From Dimorphilus gyrociliatus (Eukaryota > Annelida > Polychaeta > Dinophilidae): a DNA stretch of 64,000 nucleotides. Both the position numbers and the translations under genes were made by a program. The notes beneath the pieces are model-generated. The model was not told the DNA's origin. It ran no database searches and saw only the letters and a program-made list of their open reading frames with translations. This document shows positions 49,455-60,995 of this stretch, piece after piece (the stretch's first letter is position 1; each line of letters begins with the position of its first letter). The stretch spans positions 181,310-245,309 of the forward strand of contig CAJFCJ010000005.1 of assembly GCA_904063045.1 (NCBI GenBank). The letters run 5' to 3'.

Positions 49455-49790
49455 CTTTCCAGCTATATTTTCAAGCATTTAATGAGAGAATTTCAAGCGA
49501 TAACCATAAATTTATAGTATAAATTGCTTAGAAGATATGCGATAGCATAGATATTGTATAGCTTTATCAAGCTTTTAAGATATAGCTAGAGCATGTAGAG
49601 GACGAAAACTTTGCTGGAATAAGAGTCTGTATCAGTGTTTTATCTCTAAATGAATATGATAGTGTTTAAAAAGAAGAAAGAGGTCAATGTATTGAATAAG
49701 GTAACTTTTGAAATGGTAAAATATTTGGCAAGATATAATGTATTTTGTAATTTATTAGAACCATAATTTCGTACAAATTGTTTAGAAAGT
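49455..49790. other. Intergenic spacer between duplicated genes
   Basis: Matches 54797-55136 with scattered differences; part of the tandem duplication. It holds the promoter region of the gene starting at 49454 and the 3' flank of the one ending at 49816. No separate feature was recognised. Confidence 0.5.
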
Positions 49791-49815
49791 ACATGTATTT
49801 GAAAGTTAATAGGTT

Positions 49816-51765
49816 CTAAGACACTAATAAAAGAGACATTGATGAAACCATATCAGAAGTTGATATACAACCATCATATTTCGTTGTTAAAATATCCCCT
49901 TTGTTCATTTGTATTAATACCGATTTAGATATTAATTCTGAATTTTCATTATCAGATCTCCATTTCAACATCCTCATTGTCACTAAATTATTAACTTCAA
50001 CAAACACTCTTAAATGACTTCTATATCTAACGACAACGCTTATATCGATATAATATGTACCGTTTACGGGTGATGTATAGGAGAAATTATTAAAATTCCA
50101 CGAATTTTTTGTATCCATGCTTTTTCTATTAAACTCTATCTTGCTAGGCGATATTGTACATGATTGTGAAGATGACATACTTTGCCAGACAAATAGAATA
50201 GGTAAACTATCATTCAATTTATATGCTAACAAATAAGTAGGAAAACCTTCAGATGAGTTATGTCCTCCTTCAATAAAATACTCAAAGCTCGTATCATCGT
50301 CAATCAAACGAATGAAACTACGAGATAATTGATCGGAACTATCAATGTGTTTACTGTTACGTCTTATTCTTTCATATGGATTATTTGCTGAATTTATGAA
50401 AATGGAAACATTTACATTTTCTGCTGAAAAAGGTCCAATGCCAAAGTTAATAAAATAGACTCCACCTTCTCGACTAATAAACCTTCTATTCGAGTTAACA
50501 GCCATAAAATTTCTCATATTTATAATAGAGTCGAGAGCAAGATAGCGTTCATCAAAAGTGCTCAATTCGGAGCCAGCGAATAAATAATTATTAGATGAAT
50601 ATTCAAATCCTAACCAGGAAGTATCCTTTCCAAAATTATCACCTGCCAAGAATGAAGAAGGCAGTCCTTGGTGAACGTATGGTCGAAATAAACTGTTCAA
50701 ATTGAATAGACAATTTCTAGTTATCAGATCAAAACTTTTCTCATTTCTTTCTCTCTTTAAACCCATTCTTTTACCCAAATTCTCAAGGGAAAGAGAAGTT
50801 CCACTATTTCCTCCTATAGTAGCAGTTATAGAAAAATAATATAAACCAGACTTTTTGATATTTAATGAATTGTCTGCAAAATTAAATAAATCATCTTGAT
50901 TAACATCAATCGAACTCCATTTAACTCTCCCCTGAGAAAGAATTGTGCTCGTCTGTAAAGATACCATAAATGCTGGTACTCTGTAAATTCCACAATCGGG
51001 TGTTCGACAACCTTCCACTTCAATTGGTACACCCGGACATTCGGCACCGCCGTTTATTGGTGGAGGATTATTACAGTTTCTTGTTCGAGTTCGTATTCCA
51101 TCACCTCCACAACTCGGTTCACAATCGCTCCAAGGTGACCATTCAGACCAACCTCCTGGTCTTGGACAGTTCGCATCTTCCGCTCGAACACAAAGCTTTA
51201 TGGTACACGTTCTTGGATTAACTACAGGGTTAAAAAAGAAACCGGGAGGACATTGTTGGGGCCAAGATACTCCATTGTCGCAATGATAATAGATTCTACA
51301 ATCGATTAAACTCGGAACTGTTGCATTAAGATTTGGTGCACATTCGTCCGTTTTTGTAAAACAAGGAGTTGAAAAATCTTTCTGGTTTGGTTCGCATTGT
51401 TGAGGTTCTTTATGAAACACCTCATTATAAGACGTTGGACAATCAGTATATTCAGGCTTAACACAAGTTATAATTGTACAATCTAACGTTGTAAATCTAA
51501 AGAAAAGACCGAGAGGACAGTTCTGTGGATAAGCTTTACCATCGATACATTGATAATAGGCACCGCAAAATTGCGGATCTCTGTAGGCTCCGTCAATTGG
51601 TCTGAAGTTGTTGTCAACAGGACAATTGAATGAAATTGAAGGTGAAAAGTGCGTTGTAAAGAAGACTGTATGCGAATATTCGTAAAGTGTATTTAACAAA
51701 TCGGTGGATTGTAATAATAAAAGTTAAATGAACATACAAACTATAAATAAGATGCTGTTTTTCAT
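49816..51765 (-). CDS. Chitin-binding/TSP1/jelly-roll secreted protein 2 (625 aa)
   Basis: Same plan as the gene at 47508: exon 1 (51765-51738, 28 nt) encodes most of the signal peptide, and exon 2 (51665-49816) the rest. Two CBM14 domains, one TSP1 repeat (WSEWSPWSDCEPSCGGDG) and two C1q-like modules are present. The first two thirds of the coding sequence closely follow the other copies up to the TSP1 repeat. The C-terminal half is clearly different from copy 1 but is shared with copy 4, almost without change over the last 584 bp. Likely secreted and chitin-associated. Confidence 0.8.
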
Positions 51766-52948
51766 CCTCTCTAGCTACAATTTTATTATTTTGTATGAAA
51801 GAACTCGTTATAATAACTTTGAAAATTATCACCAAAAAATTGCCTAAAAGATACGCCCAAGATACTTTTGTTTCTTATCGGTTTTAAGACTTTGTTCTGG
51901 GATGTTATCTATACTAATTATTTAATTTCTACTTTGCAGTTTACTTTCTTATAGTTAAGCATAAATAATTTTATATCGTTATCAGTAATAGGCTAAGATT
52001 GGTAAGCAATGAATTCTAAATATGCAGCATTTTGTACTTTCGTTTTGTGAAATTAAATATATTTATCTTTAAGTTGGATTAATTAATTGGTTGATAGGAC
52101 CAAATTACGCAATATCATCATGTTAAGACCATAGGTTATGTAGTTCAGTAAAACATTTACAAACTTGAATGAAAGAATATGGAAAGGAAAAACTCTTAAT
52201 CCAGATTTATTAAGTGTAGACAGCTTTACTCGAGACGGGAGTATCTATTTTTTATTGTTACGGCTTAAAGCATGTCTTCTATCACTCCTCTACCAGGTTC
52301 CAATACATCAGCAGCATATGCTAACTAACCAACCTAGATAGGAGGTCTTTAGATTATTTCGGTACTAGAGAGTTCTAGGGTTGTAGATATTATTATATTG
52401 ATAATCAATACAGATTTTACGGTCAATGAAAAACTTCCTTTATTGGAAGTTTATAATTGTATTGCTGTATACGTCTGAAGCTTATAATGTATATGTTTTA
52501 AGTATATTTGAGAGATTTGTTACGGTTGTTCCAATAAAGGTGTCTTTCGGCTCGCCTCAACAGCAACCTAGAGGAGAGTTCTACGGTATCCATATTCTGT
52601 GTTCCAGAGGATAAAAAGTCAACTACAGATAACGCAGCTAGCTACACTAGTAGAAAACAAATAAGCATATTGGATAATCTCGAAAATGTGTGATATCGAG
52701 CTCAACAACTGCAGTTTTAGAAAGTATAAAATAAAGATGGAGAAATTAAAGATAAAGTTTCATGATAAGATTTGCGGTTGGTTTTAATATAGTTGATGTA
52801 GGCTTACCACAGACTGAAGAAATAGAATCTCTTTGTTCCCTTTTGCTGTTTATCTACTATGTATTAGGTTAGTTGTCGTTTAACCTATGGTAAAATAATA
52901 ATATATAGTATAGATTGTTAATTTGATAAATATGAATAGAATTGAAAT
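51766..52948. other. Spacer of duplicated unit
   Basis: Matches 57104-58228 with scattered substitutions and small indels. A short open frame at 52426-52614 starting MKNFLYWKFIIVLLY is broken in the second copy, so I do not call it a gene. Confidence 0.55.
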
Positions 52949-53820
52949 AATGAATCTGGTAAGATATACTATTATAATCTTTCTATTAGAAAATATATAG
53001 AGGCGTCAACAATTTTAACCTGTAATTAAAAGTTGGTCTACCAAAATTTACGATGTCCACATTTTCCTGTCGTTTACTTTATATAGCTAATTACTATGCT
53101 GTATAAGAGCTAAAACTCAATCATTCTTTCCTTAAAAGGATACAAGAACGAAACTGCTCTACTACGTCAAATGAAAATATATCGAAATACGAGATTATCG
53201 AATAGTTTCTTTTGTTTAATTTCAAGCTTTAAAGAAACGATTATAAGCTGCTTTAAACTATGTACAGATAATAATTGTTTGTTATTATCTTTCGATGTTG
53301 TAAAGAAACTTTGCTGTATCTCTTTGGTAAGAAGTCTGGAATTATATTTTCAGAATTATGCTAATAGTTTTATTGGGCAAGTTCGTAATGAGACCAGTGA
53401 AGTTTACAAACAACAATTGTGCAATTATTAATTGACAAACTAGCTAAGACAATAAATAGAAAAGTCGATGTTTCTATACAATTCAAAAAACTCTTGAATG
53501 CGCTTTTTCTAAATGTATAGTTAACTTTGAACACAATAATAAATTGCTTTATGATCAGTTGAGAAAGAATTTAATCATCTTGATTTTTAGATTAGATTAA
53601 GTAGAACAAGGAAGAAATATGAATGATAGTAACTGTTTTAAAGATTAGATGACAGATTTCGTTTATTTTAACTAAATGAAAAAGGAAAGAAAGACTGTAA
53701 TACTAAATCAAATTACATAACTTTTTAGTTTGGCATTTTCATACAAGTCAAAATAGAATAGAATTCTCTATTCTGAACATAGAGATGACTCTAATTTTGA
53801 TCTTAAACTATTAAAAATAA
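52949..53820 (+). pseudogene. Orphan copy of lectin gene 2 terminal exon
   Basis: At 53171-53431 the 86-residue end of lectin gene 2 (from MKIYRNTRLSNSF to QQLCNY-stop) is repeated without an amino-acid change, together with its splice acceptor and 3' flank. Upstream, 52949-53006 matches 44872-44929 of the same gene and then jumps to the right end of the Tc1-like element (46722 onward). The copy therefore has about 1.8 kb deleted and no body of the gene. It is a by-product of the segmental duplication. Confidence 0.85.
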
Positions 53821-54796
53821 TAACATTGACGAGTACATTACATCATTAGCTTTACAACCTGTGTAATCTACATGTAGATTGTCTCCTGCATTCATTCTAA
53901 CCAAGCCTGCTTTTGATATTAAATTAGACTCGGTACTCTCTGGTAATTTTCTCAATAACCTAAACATTTTGACTTGATTAACATGAACAGAAACCTCTGC
54001 AATGCTGTGTCTCTGAACACATTTTTTCAGACGTTTGACAATCTTCCACTTCAATTGGTACACCCGGACATTCGGCACCACCGTTTATTGGTGGAGGATT
54101 ATTACAGTTTCTTGTTCGAGTTCGTATTCCATCACCTCTACAGCTCGGTTCACAATCACTCCAAGGTGACCATTCAGACCAACCTCCTGGTCTTGGACAG
54201 TTCGCATCTTCCGCTCGAACACAAAGCTTTATGGTACACGTTCTCGGATTAACTATAGGGCTAAAAAAGAAACCGGGAGGACATTGTTGGGGCTAAGATA
54301 CTCCATTTTCGCAATGATAATAGATTCTACAATCGACTAAACTCGGAACCGTTGCATTAAGATTTGGTGAACATTCGTCCGTTTTTGTAAAACAAGGAGT
54401 TGAAAAATCTTTCTGGTTTGGTTCGCATTGATTAGGTTTTTTATGAAACACCTCATTATTGGACGTTGGACAATCAGCATATTCAGGTTCAACACAAGTT
54501 ATAATTGTACAATCTAACGTTGTAAATCTAAAGAAAAGACCAAGAGGACAGTTCTGTGGATAAGCTTTACCATCGATACATTGATAATAGGCACCGCAAA
54601 ATTGCGGATCTCTATAGGCTACATCAATTGGTCTGAGATTGTTGTCAACAGGGCAATTGAATGAAATTGAAGGTGAAAAGAGCGTTGTAAAGAAGACTGT
54701 ATACGAATATTCGTAAAGTGTATTTAACAAATCGGTGGACTGTAATAATAAAAGTTAGAGGAACTTACAAGCTATAATAAAAGTATTCCTTTTCAT
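53803..54796 (-). pseudogene. Chitin-binding/TSP1 gene copy 3, broken
   Basis: Third paralogue, nearest to copy 1. The ATG at 54796 and the same small intron are kept. A TGG codon has become TAG near 54293 (in the second CBM14 domain, where the others read VSWPQQCP), giving a premature stop. About 955 bp between the TSP1 repeat and the last jelly-roll strand are deleted (junction near 54025-54040). The remaining 3' piece 53803-54010 matches the end of copy 1. It cannot make the full protein; a short secreted CBM14 fragment is conceivable. Confidence 0.85.
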
Positions 54797-55136
54797 CTTT
54801 CCAGCTATATTTTCAAGCAATGAATGAGAGAATTTCAAGCAATAACCACAAATTTATAGTATAAATTCTTAGGAGATATTGCATAGATACTGTATAGCTT
54901 TATCAAGCTTTTATGATATAGCTAGAGCAGGAACAGGACGAAAAATTCGCTGGAATAAGAGAGTCTCTATCAGTGTTTTATCTCTAAATGAATATGAGAG
55001 TATTTAAAAAGAAGAAAGAGGTCAATGTATTGAACTAGGTAACATTTGAAATGATAAAATGTTTGGCAAGATATAATATATTTTGTAATTTATTAGAACC
55101 ATAATTTTGAATAAATTGTTTAGAAAATACATGTAT
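54797..55136. other. Intergenic spacer, second copy
   Basis: Duplicate of 49455-49790; nothing else was recognised. Confidence 0.5.
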
Positions 55137-55153
55137 TTGAAAGTTAATAGGTT

Positions 55154-57103
55154 CTAAGACACTAATAAAAGAGACATTGATGAAACCATATCAGAAGTTG
55201 ATATACAACCATCATATTTCGTTGTTAAAATATCCCCTTTGTTCATTTGTATTAATACCGATTTAGATATTAATTCTGAATTTTCATTATCAGATCTCCA
55301 TTTCAACATCCTCATTGTCACTAAATTATTAACTTCAACAAACACTCTTAAATGACTTCTATATCTAACGACAACGCTTATATCGATATAATATGTACCG
55401 TTTACGGGTGATGTATAGGAGAAATTATTAAAATTCCACGAATTTTTTGTATCCATGCTTTTTCTATTAAACTCTATCTTGCTAGGCGATATTGTACATG
55501 ATTGTGAAGATGACATACTTTGCCAGACAAATAGAATAGGTAAACTATCATTCAATTTATATGCTAACAAATAAGTAGGAAAACCTTCAGATGAGTTATG
55601 TCCTCCTTCAATAAAATACTCAAAGCTCGTATCATCGTCAATCAAACGAATGAAACTACGAGATAATTGATCGGAACTATCAATGTGTTTACTGTTACGT
55701 CTTATTCTTTCAAATGGATTATTTGTTGAATTTATGAAAATGGAAACATTTACATATTCTGTTGAAAGAGGTCTAATGCCAAAGTTAACAAAATAGACTC
55801 CACCTTCTCTACTAATAAACCTTCTATTCGAGTTAACAGCCACAAAGTTTCTTATATTTATAATAGAGTCGAGAGCAAGATAGCGTTCATCAGAAGTGAT
55901 CATTTCGGAACCAGCGAATAAATAATTATTAGATGAATATTTAAATCCTAACCAGGAAGTATCCTTTCCAAAATTATCACCTGCCAAGAATGAAGAAGTC
56001 AGTCTTTGGTAAACGTATGGTCGATATAAACTGTTCAAATTGAATAGACAATTTCTAGTTATCAGATCAAAGCTTTTCTCATTTCTTTCTCTCTTTAAAT
56101 CCATTCTTTTACCCAAATTCTCAAGGGAAAGATGAGTTCCACTATTTCCCCCTATAGTAGCAGTTATAGACATATAATATAAACCAGACTTTTTGATATT
56201 TAATGAATTGTCTGCATTATTAAATAAATCGTCTTGATTAACATCAATCGAATTCCATTTAACTCTCTCCTGAGAAAGAATTGCGCTTGTCTCTAAAGTT
56301 ACCATAAACGCCGGTTGTCTGTAAATGCCACATTCGGGTGTTTGACAATCTTCCACTTCAATTGGTACACCCGGACATTCGGCACCACCGTTTATTGGTG
56401 GAGGATTATTGCAGTTTCTTGTTCGAGTTCGTATTCCATCACCTCCACAACTCGGTTCACATTCACCCCAAGGTGACCATTCAGACCAACCTCCTGGTCT
56501 TGGACAGTTCGCATCTTCCGCTCGAACACAAAGCTTTATGGTACACGTTCTCGGATTAACTATAGGGCTAAAAAAGAAACCGGGAGGACATTGTTGGGGC
56601 CAAGATACTCCATTGTCGCAATGATAATAGATTCTACAATCGATTAAACTCGGAACTGTTGCATTAAGATTTGGTGCACATTCATCAGTTTTTGTATAAC
56701 ACGGATTTGAAAAATCTTTCTGGTTTGGTTCGCATTGATTAGGTTTTTTATGAAACACCTCATTATTGGACGTTGGACAATCAGCATATTCAGGTTCAAC
56801 ACAAGTTATAATTGTACAATCTAGCGTTGTAAATCTGAAGAAAAGACCAAGAGGACAGTTCTGTGGATAAGCTTTACCATCGATACATTGATAATAGGCA
56901 CCGCAAAATTGCGGATCTCTGTAGGCTCCATCAATTGGTCTGAAGTTGTTGTCAACAGGGCAATTGAATGAAATTGAAGACGTAAAGAGCGTTGTAAAGA
57001 AGACTGTATACGAATATTCATAAAGTATATTTAATGAATATGTTAACTGTAATAATAAAATTTAAATGAACATACAAACTATAAATACGTTGCTGTTTTT
57101 CAT
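55154..57103 (-). CDS. Chitin-binding/TSP1/jelly-roll secreted protein 4 (625 aa)
   Basis: Exon 1 (57103-57076) plus exon 2 (57003-55154) give 626 codons. The frame stays open from the acceptor at 57003 through the first chitin-binding domain. Signal peptide (MKNSNVFIVFFFTTLFTSS), two CBM14 domains, one TSP1 repeat and C1q-like modules are present. It is the duplicate of the gene at 49816: upstream flank, exon layout and C-terminal half agree, with an essentially unchanged tract at the 3' end (55129-55712). Differences are more frequent in the middle of the gene. Likely functional. Confidence 0.8.
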
Positions 57104-58228
57104 CCTCTCTAGCTACAATTTTATTATTTTGTATGAAAGAACTCGTTATAATAACTTTGAAAATTATCACCAAAAAATTGCCTAAAAGATACGCCCAAGA
57201 TACTTTTGTTTCTTATCGGTTTTAAGACTTTGTTCTGGGATGTTTTTAATACTAAATATTTAATTTCTACTTTGCAGTTTACTTTCTTATAGTTAAGCAT
57301 AAATAATTTTATATCGTTATCAGTAATAGGCTAAGATTGGTAAGCAATGAATTCTAAATATGCAGCATTTTGTACTTTCGTTTTGTGAAATTAAATATAT
57401 TTATCTTTAAGTTGGATTAATTAATTGGTTGATAGGACCAAATCACGCAATATCATCATGTTAAGACCATTCGTTATGTAGTTCAGTAAAACATTTACAA
57501 ACTTGAATGAAAGAATATGGAAAGGAAAAACTCCTAATCCAGATTTATTAAGCGTAGACAGGTTTACTCGAGACCTGAGTATCTACTTGCTATTCCTACG
57601 GATTAAAGCATGTCTCCTATACACCAACAACATATCCTAACAAATCAACCTAGATAGGAAATCTTTAGATTATTTTGGGTACTAGACAGTTCTAGGGTTG
57701 TAAAGATGATTATATTGATAATCAATACAGATTTTACGGTCATGAAAAAACTTCCTTTATTGGAATTTCATAAATGTATTGCTGTATATGGGCGGAAACT
57801 TATATAGTATATGTTTCAAGTATATTTGAGAGATTTGTTACGGTTGTTCCAATAAAGGAGTCTGTTGACTCGCCTCAACAGCAACCTAGAGGAGAGTTCT
57901 ACGGTATCCATAATCTGTGCTCCAGAAACTAAAAAGTCAACTACAGATAACGCAGCTAGCTACTTTAGAAGAAAACAAATAAGCATATTGGATAATCTCG
58001 AAAATGAGTGATATCGAGTGCAATAACTGCAATATTAGAAAGTATAAAATAAAGGTGGAGAAATTAAAGGAGAAAGTTTAATGATAGGATTTATAGTTGA
58101 TTTTAATATAGATGATATAGGCTTACCACAGACTGAAGAAATAGAATCTCTTTGTTCCCTTTTGCCTGTTTATCTACTATTTATTAGGTTAGTTGTCGTT
58201 TAACCTATGCTAGCATAATAATATGTTA
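57104..58228. repeat. Duplicated spacer ending the tandem unit
   Basis: Second copy of 51766-52948. The match stops near 58228, just before tRNA-Glu, marking the end of the duplicated block. No gene was recognised inside. Confidence 0.6.
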
Positions 58229-58271
58229 TTGGACAGTAAACTGAATAGGATAAACTATAAATATGTATATA

Positions 58272-58343
58272 TCCCAGATGGTCTAGGGGTTAGGATTCCC
58301 GGCTTTCACCCGGGCGGCCCGGGTTCGATTCCCGGTCTGGGAG
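58272..58343 (+). tRNA. tRNA-Glu (anticodon TTC)
   Basis: Intronless cloverleaf with acceptor stem TCCCAGA/TCTGGGA, a D arm containing GGTCTAGGGGTTAGGA, anticodon loop CTTTCAC with TTC, and T arm GGGTTCGATTCCC. It is followed at once by a T run (58349-58357) as Pol III terminator. It closely resembles other eukaryotic tRNA-Glu. Confidence 0.95.
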
Positions 58344-58543
58344 AAAATTTTTTTTTCTCTTATCAATTATATTGGCGACTATTATCAGTTTCAATAGACA
58401 TTTTCTGTATTTTGTATTTAGAAATCTATACAAATAATAATTTCTAGAGTCGAACATATGAAATGACAGTTAAAAACAGATATTGACACTTTATAGTAAT
58501 GGCTATAATTGAATTCTACCAAGTATAAGACAGCTATATAAAC

Positions 58544-58576
<33 letters not shown>

Positions 58577-58856
58577 TATATTTTTTATATATACATTACT
58601 ACATTCAATCTATAAATAGCAACAATACGAATTTCTGTCTCTAAAATCAACAATTGAATAATTGATCGTATATATCGTATTGTTTACAAATTGTTAAAAG
58701 TACCAGTTTGTTTTTGTTTAAAAGATAAATGCATTGAAGTTACTTAGTTTAAGTTGACTTTTCTTCTCCTTTTCCTCTTTAGTATGGCAGATAAAAGAAA
58801 AAAATCAAAAAGATCTTTTATTGATGGCTTTTTTTTGGTTTAATGAATAATGCAGG
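58344..58856. other. Intergenic with TA microsatellite
   Basis: A (TA)n tract at about 58543-58590 lies between the tRNA and the 3' end of the LRR gene. No gene was recognised. Confidence 0.5.
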
Positions 58857-60218
58857 CTATTTCCTAATGAAATTGTCCGTTAAATTTGTATGTTGAAGCT
58901 TTAACGTTTGAAGTTTCTTTTGATATCTGATAAAACTTTCCAGTTGTTCAGACATATCTGACGATAAATTACAAAATTTCAAATCCAACTCTTTAACATT
59001 GCAGACCGATGACGAAATATTCTGGAATAAATATTTTCCAGTATCGGCTTTTAAGTTTGTATAATCTAACTTTAATGTATTGAGTTGAGTTTGATATCCA
59101 ATGAATCTACCTAAATACATACTCATATTAGATGAGAAATTGCAACATCCAAAATCGAGAAATCTTAGATTGCAGCAGGATGGAGAGATATTTTGAAAGA
59201 TATTCTTTCCAATATCTCCTTCTAGATTTGTACAAATAAACTCCAACATATCTAGTTGGGTTTGATTGCCGATAAACTTGCCCAATTCTATACTCATTTC
59301 CGGTGTTATTTTATAGAATGCTAGATGAAGCTTTTTCAAATTACAACAGGACGATGGAATATTCTGGAGGATATATTTTCCACTTTCACCTTTAAGAATA
59401 CTGAACTGCCAGATGAGGGTATCGAGTTGTTTTTGATGTTGAATAAACTTGCCTAAATAGGAACTCATACTAGGTGTGAATTTACAATAGGCAAGTTCAA
59501 GTTTTGTTACATTACAACAGGATGATGATATATGTCTGAATACACTTTTACCAATGTCACTTTCGAATGTTGTATGGCTAAGATAGATCTTTTTAAGTTG
59601 AGTTTGATATCCGAAGAATTTTCCAAGATATTTACCAGTTTCCGATGATAATGAACAACCGTTTAATTTGAATTTCTGAAGATTTTTACAAGATGAACAA
59701 ATCCCTTTGAAGATATTTTTACAAAAATCCTTTTCAAGGTTTGTATGAAGGAATGAAAGTTTTTTTAAAGCTGTTAAATTTCTGAATATATTCAATTCTT
59801 CAATTGATTCAACAAAACACTTGTTCAATACTAATTCTTCAATGAAATTCTCATTTAAATACAACCATACATCATTCATATCGTCGACATTGTATATATG
59901 CAATACCTTAATGGGATGATTCTTAAGAAATTCAAAATTTTCCAATTTACTCTTCATTAGGCAGACATTCGTCAGTGTCATAATCCTATATGAAAAGAAT
60001 TTCAGTTCATCTTCGTTAAGATAATCCCTCTTTTGACAAGCGTAATCGTAAATAAGATTGGCTAGTTGTTGAGGATATACGAAATTATATTTTATGCAAA
60101 CTTTACTAAGTGGATATAAACAAATAGATATTGCTCTTAAACATTGATTTTTCAACGAATACGATATTTTCTCGTAAGTCTTATCCATCGACGTTTTAAA
60201 AAAGAATGTATCAGCCAT
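58857..60218 (-). CDS. RNI-type LRR protein with BC box and Cul2 box (453 aa)
   Basis: Intronless. Residues 21-30 are SLKNQCLRAI, a full match to the Elongin-BC box pattern S-L-x3-C-x3-hydrophobic. Residues 48-56 are YPQQLANLI, matching the Cullin-2 box pattern. A family block (DELKFFSYRIMTLTNVCL, then FEFLKNHPIKVLHI) follows, then about five 54-residue LRR units (SSCCNLKKLHLAFYKITPEM; LGKFIGNQTQLDML; NLEGDIGKNIFQNI). The protein ends after a partial unit. A second Met at residue 11 is an alternative start; both keep the boxes. By analogy with ZYG11 it would be a substrate receptor of a Cullin-2 RING ligase, with the LRRs binding targets. Confidence 0.75.
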   Translation of the reverse strand: MADTFFFKTSMDKTYEKISYSLKNQCLRAISICLYPLSKVCIKYNFVYPQQLANLIYDYACQKRDYLNEDELKFFSYRIMTLTNVCLMKSKLENFEFLKNHPIKVLHIYNVDDMNDVWLYLNENFIEELVLNKCFVESIEELNIFRNLTALKKLSFLHTNLEKDFCKNIFKGICSSCKNLQKFKLNGCSLSSETGKYLGKFFGYQTQLKKIYLSHTTFESDIGKSVFRHISSSCCNVTKLELAYCKFTPSMSSYLGKFIQHQKQLDTLIWQFSILKGESGKYILQNIPSSCCNLKKLHLAFYKITPEMSIELGKFIGNQTQLDMLEFICTNLEGDIGKNIFQNISPSCCNLRFLDFGCCNFSSNMSMYLGRFIGYQTQLNTLKLDYTNLKADTGKYLFQNISSSVCNVKELDLKFCNLSSDMSEQLESFIRYQKKLQTLKLQHTNLTDNFIRK

Positions 60219-60783
60219 GGAAACACAGCAGTAGCTGAATTATCGTTATACTTTGCCAAGAAGAAACACACTGTACCAGTTTATTTTTTCGAAAATATCT
60301 CTGGAATTTCTTTAATAGGAAATCCTTTGTTAAATTAATAAATCCAGTTATATTTTAGATAATTGATTGAAATTCTATTAATTTTATTAAAGAAATTAAC
60401 AATATCTATGTAAATATTTGTAAAAATCGATGAAAATCCTCAGCATATATGTTAATATTTTATACAAAAGTATACACTGTATATTGTACTGTTGTTTCCT
60501 TATGAAAGTAGGGAAAAAGACAAAAAAGCCTACCAGTTATTACTGTTATAGTTAGAATCATATTTCCAGTTTATTTAATATTCAATATAGTCTACAAAGA
60601 GATTGTTTATTCAATTCAATATTCAAGTAAAAAACATACATATATACTTTTACATGTTTGTTTTTTATATTGAAAAAAACAACAACAACAACAATAATGA
60701 ATATTCATTAAGTCTTTGAGTTAGGCCTAAATTTAATAATCCTAAATCCAATTCTTTCTTGTCTCTAAGACCTATTTAACAAC

Positions 60784-60816
<33 letters not shown>

Positions 60817-60995
60817 CAGTATATATATATAGAAAGAGAGAGAGAGAGGGGGGAAAGTTTTGACATTGTTTTTCATCATCAAATGACTAAGAAACGAATT
60901 GTTAATATGTTAAAAGAATAAAGAATATATACACACAATCAGTATATAGAGAATATGTTAAAAAAAAGCAAGTTAAAATAAGCAAAAGAAAGTTA
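60219..60995. other. Intergenic with TA/GA microsatellite
   Basis: A (TA)n tract and a (GA)n run lie at about 60786-60848, with an (AAC)n run near 60680. No gene was recognised. Confidence 0.5.

Noticed and set aside
52426-52614. Short ORF starting with a hydrophobic segment, possible small secreted protein
   Set aside because: The duplicate at about 57740-57930 is interrupted by stops and frame changes and there is no conserved Cys or domain.
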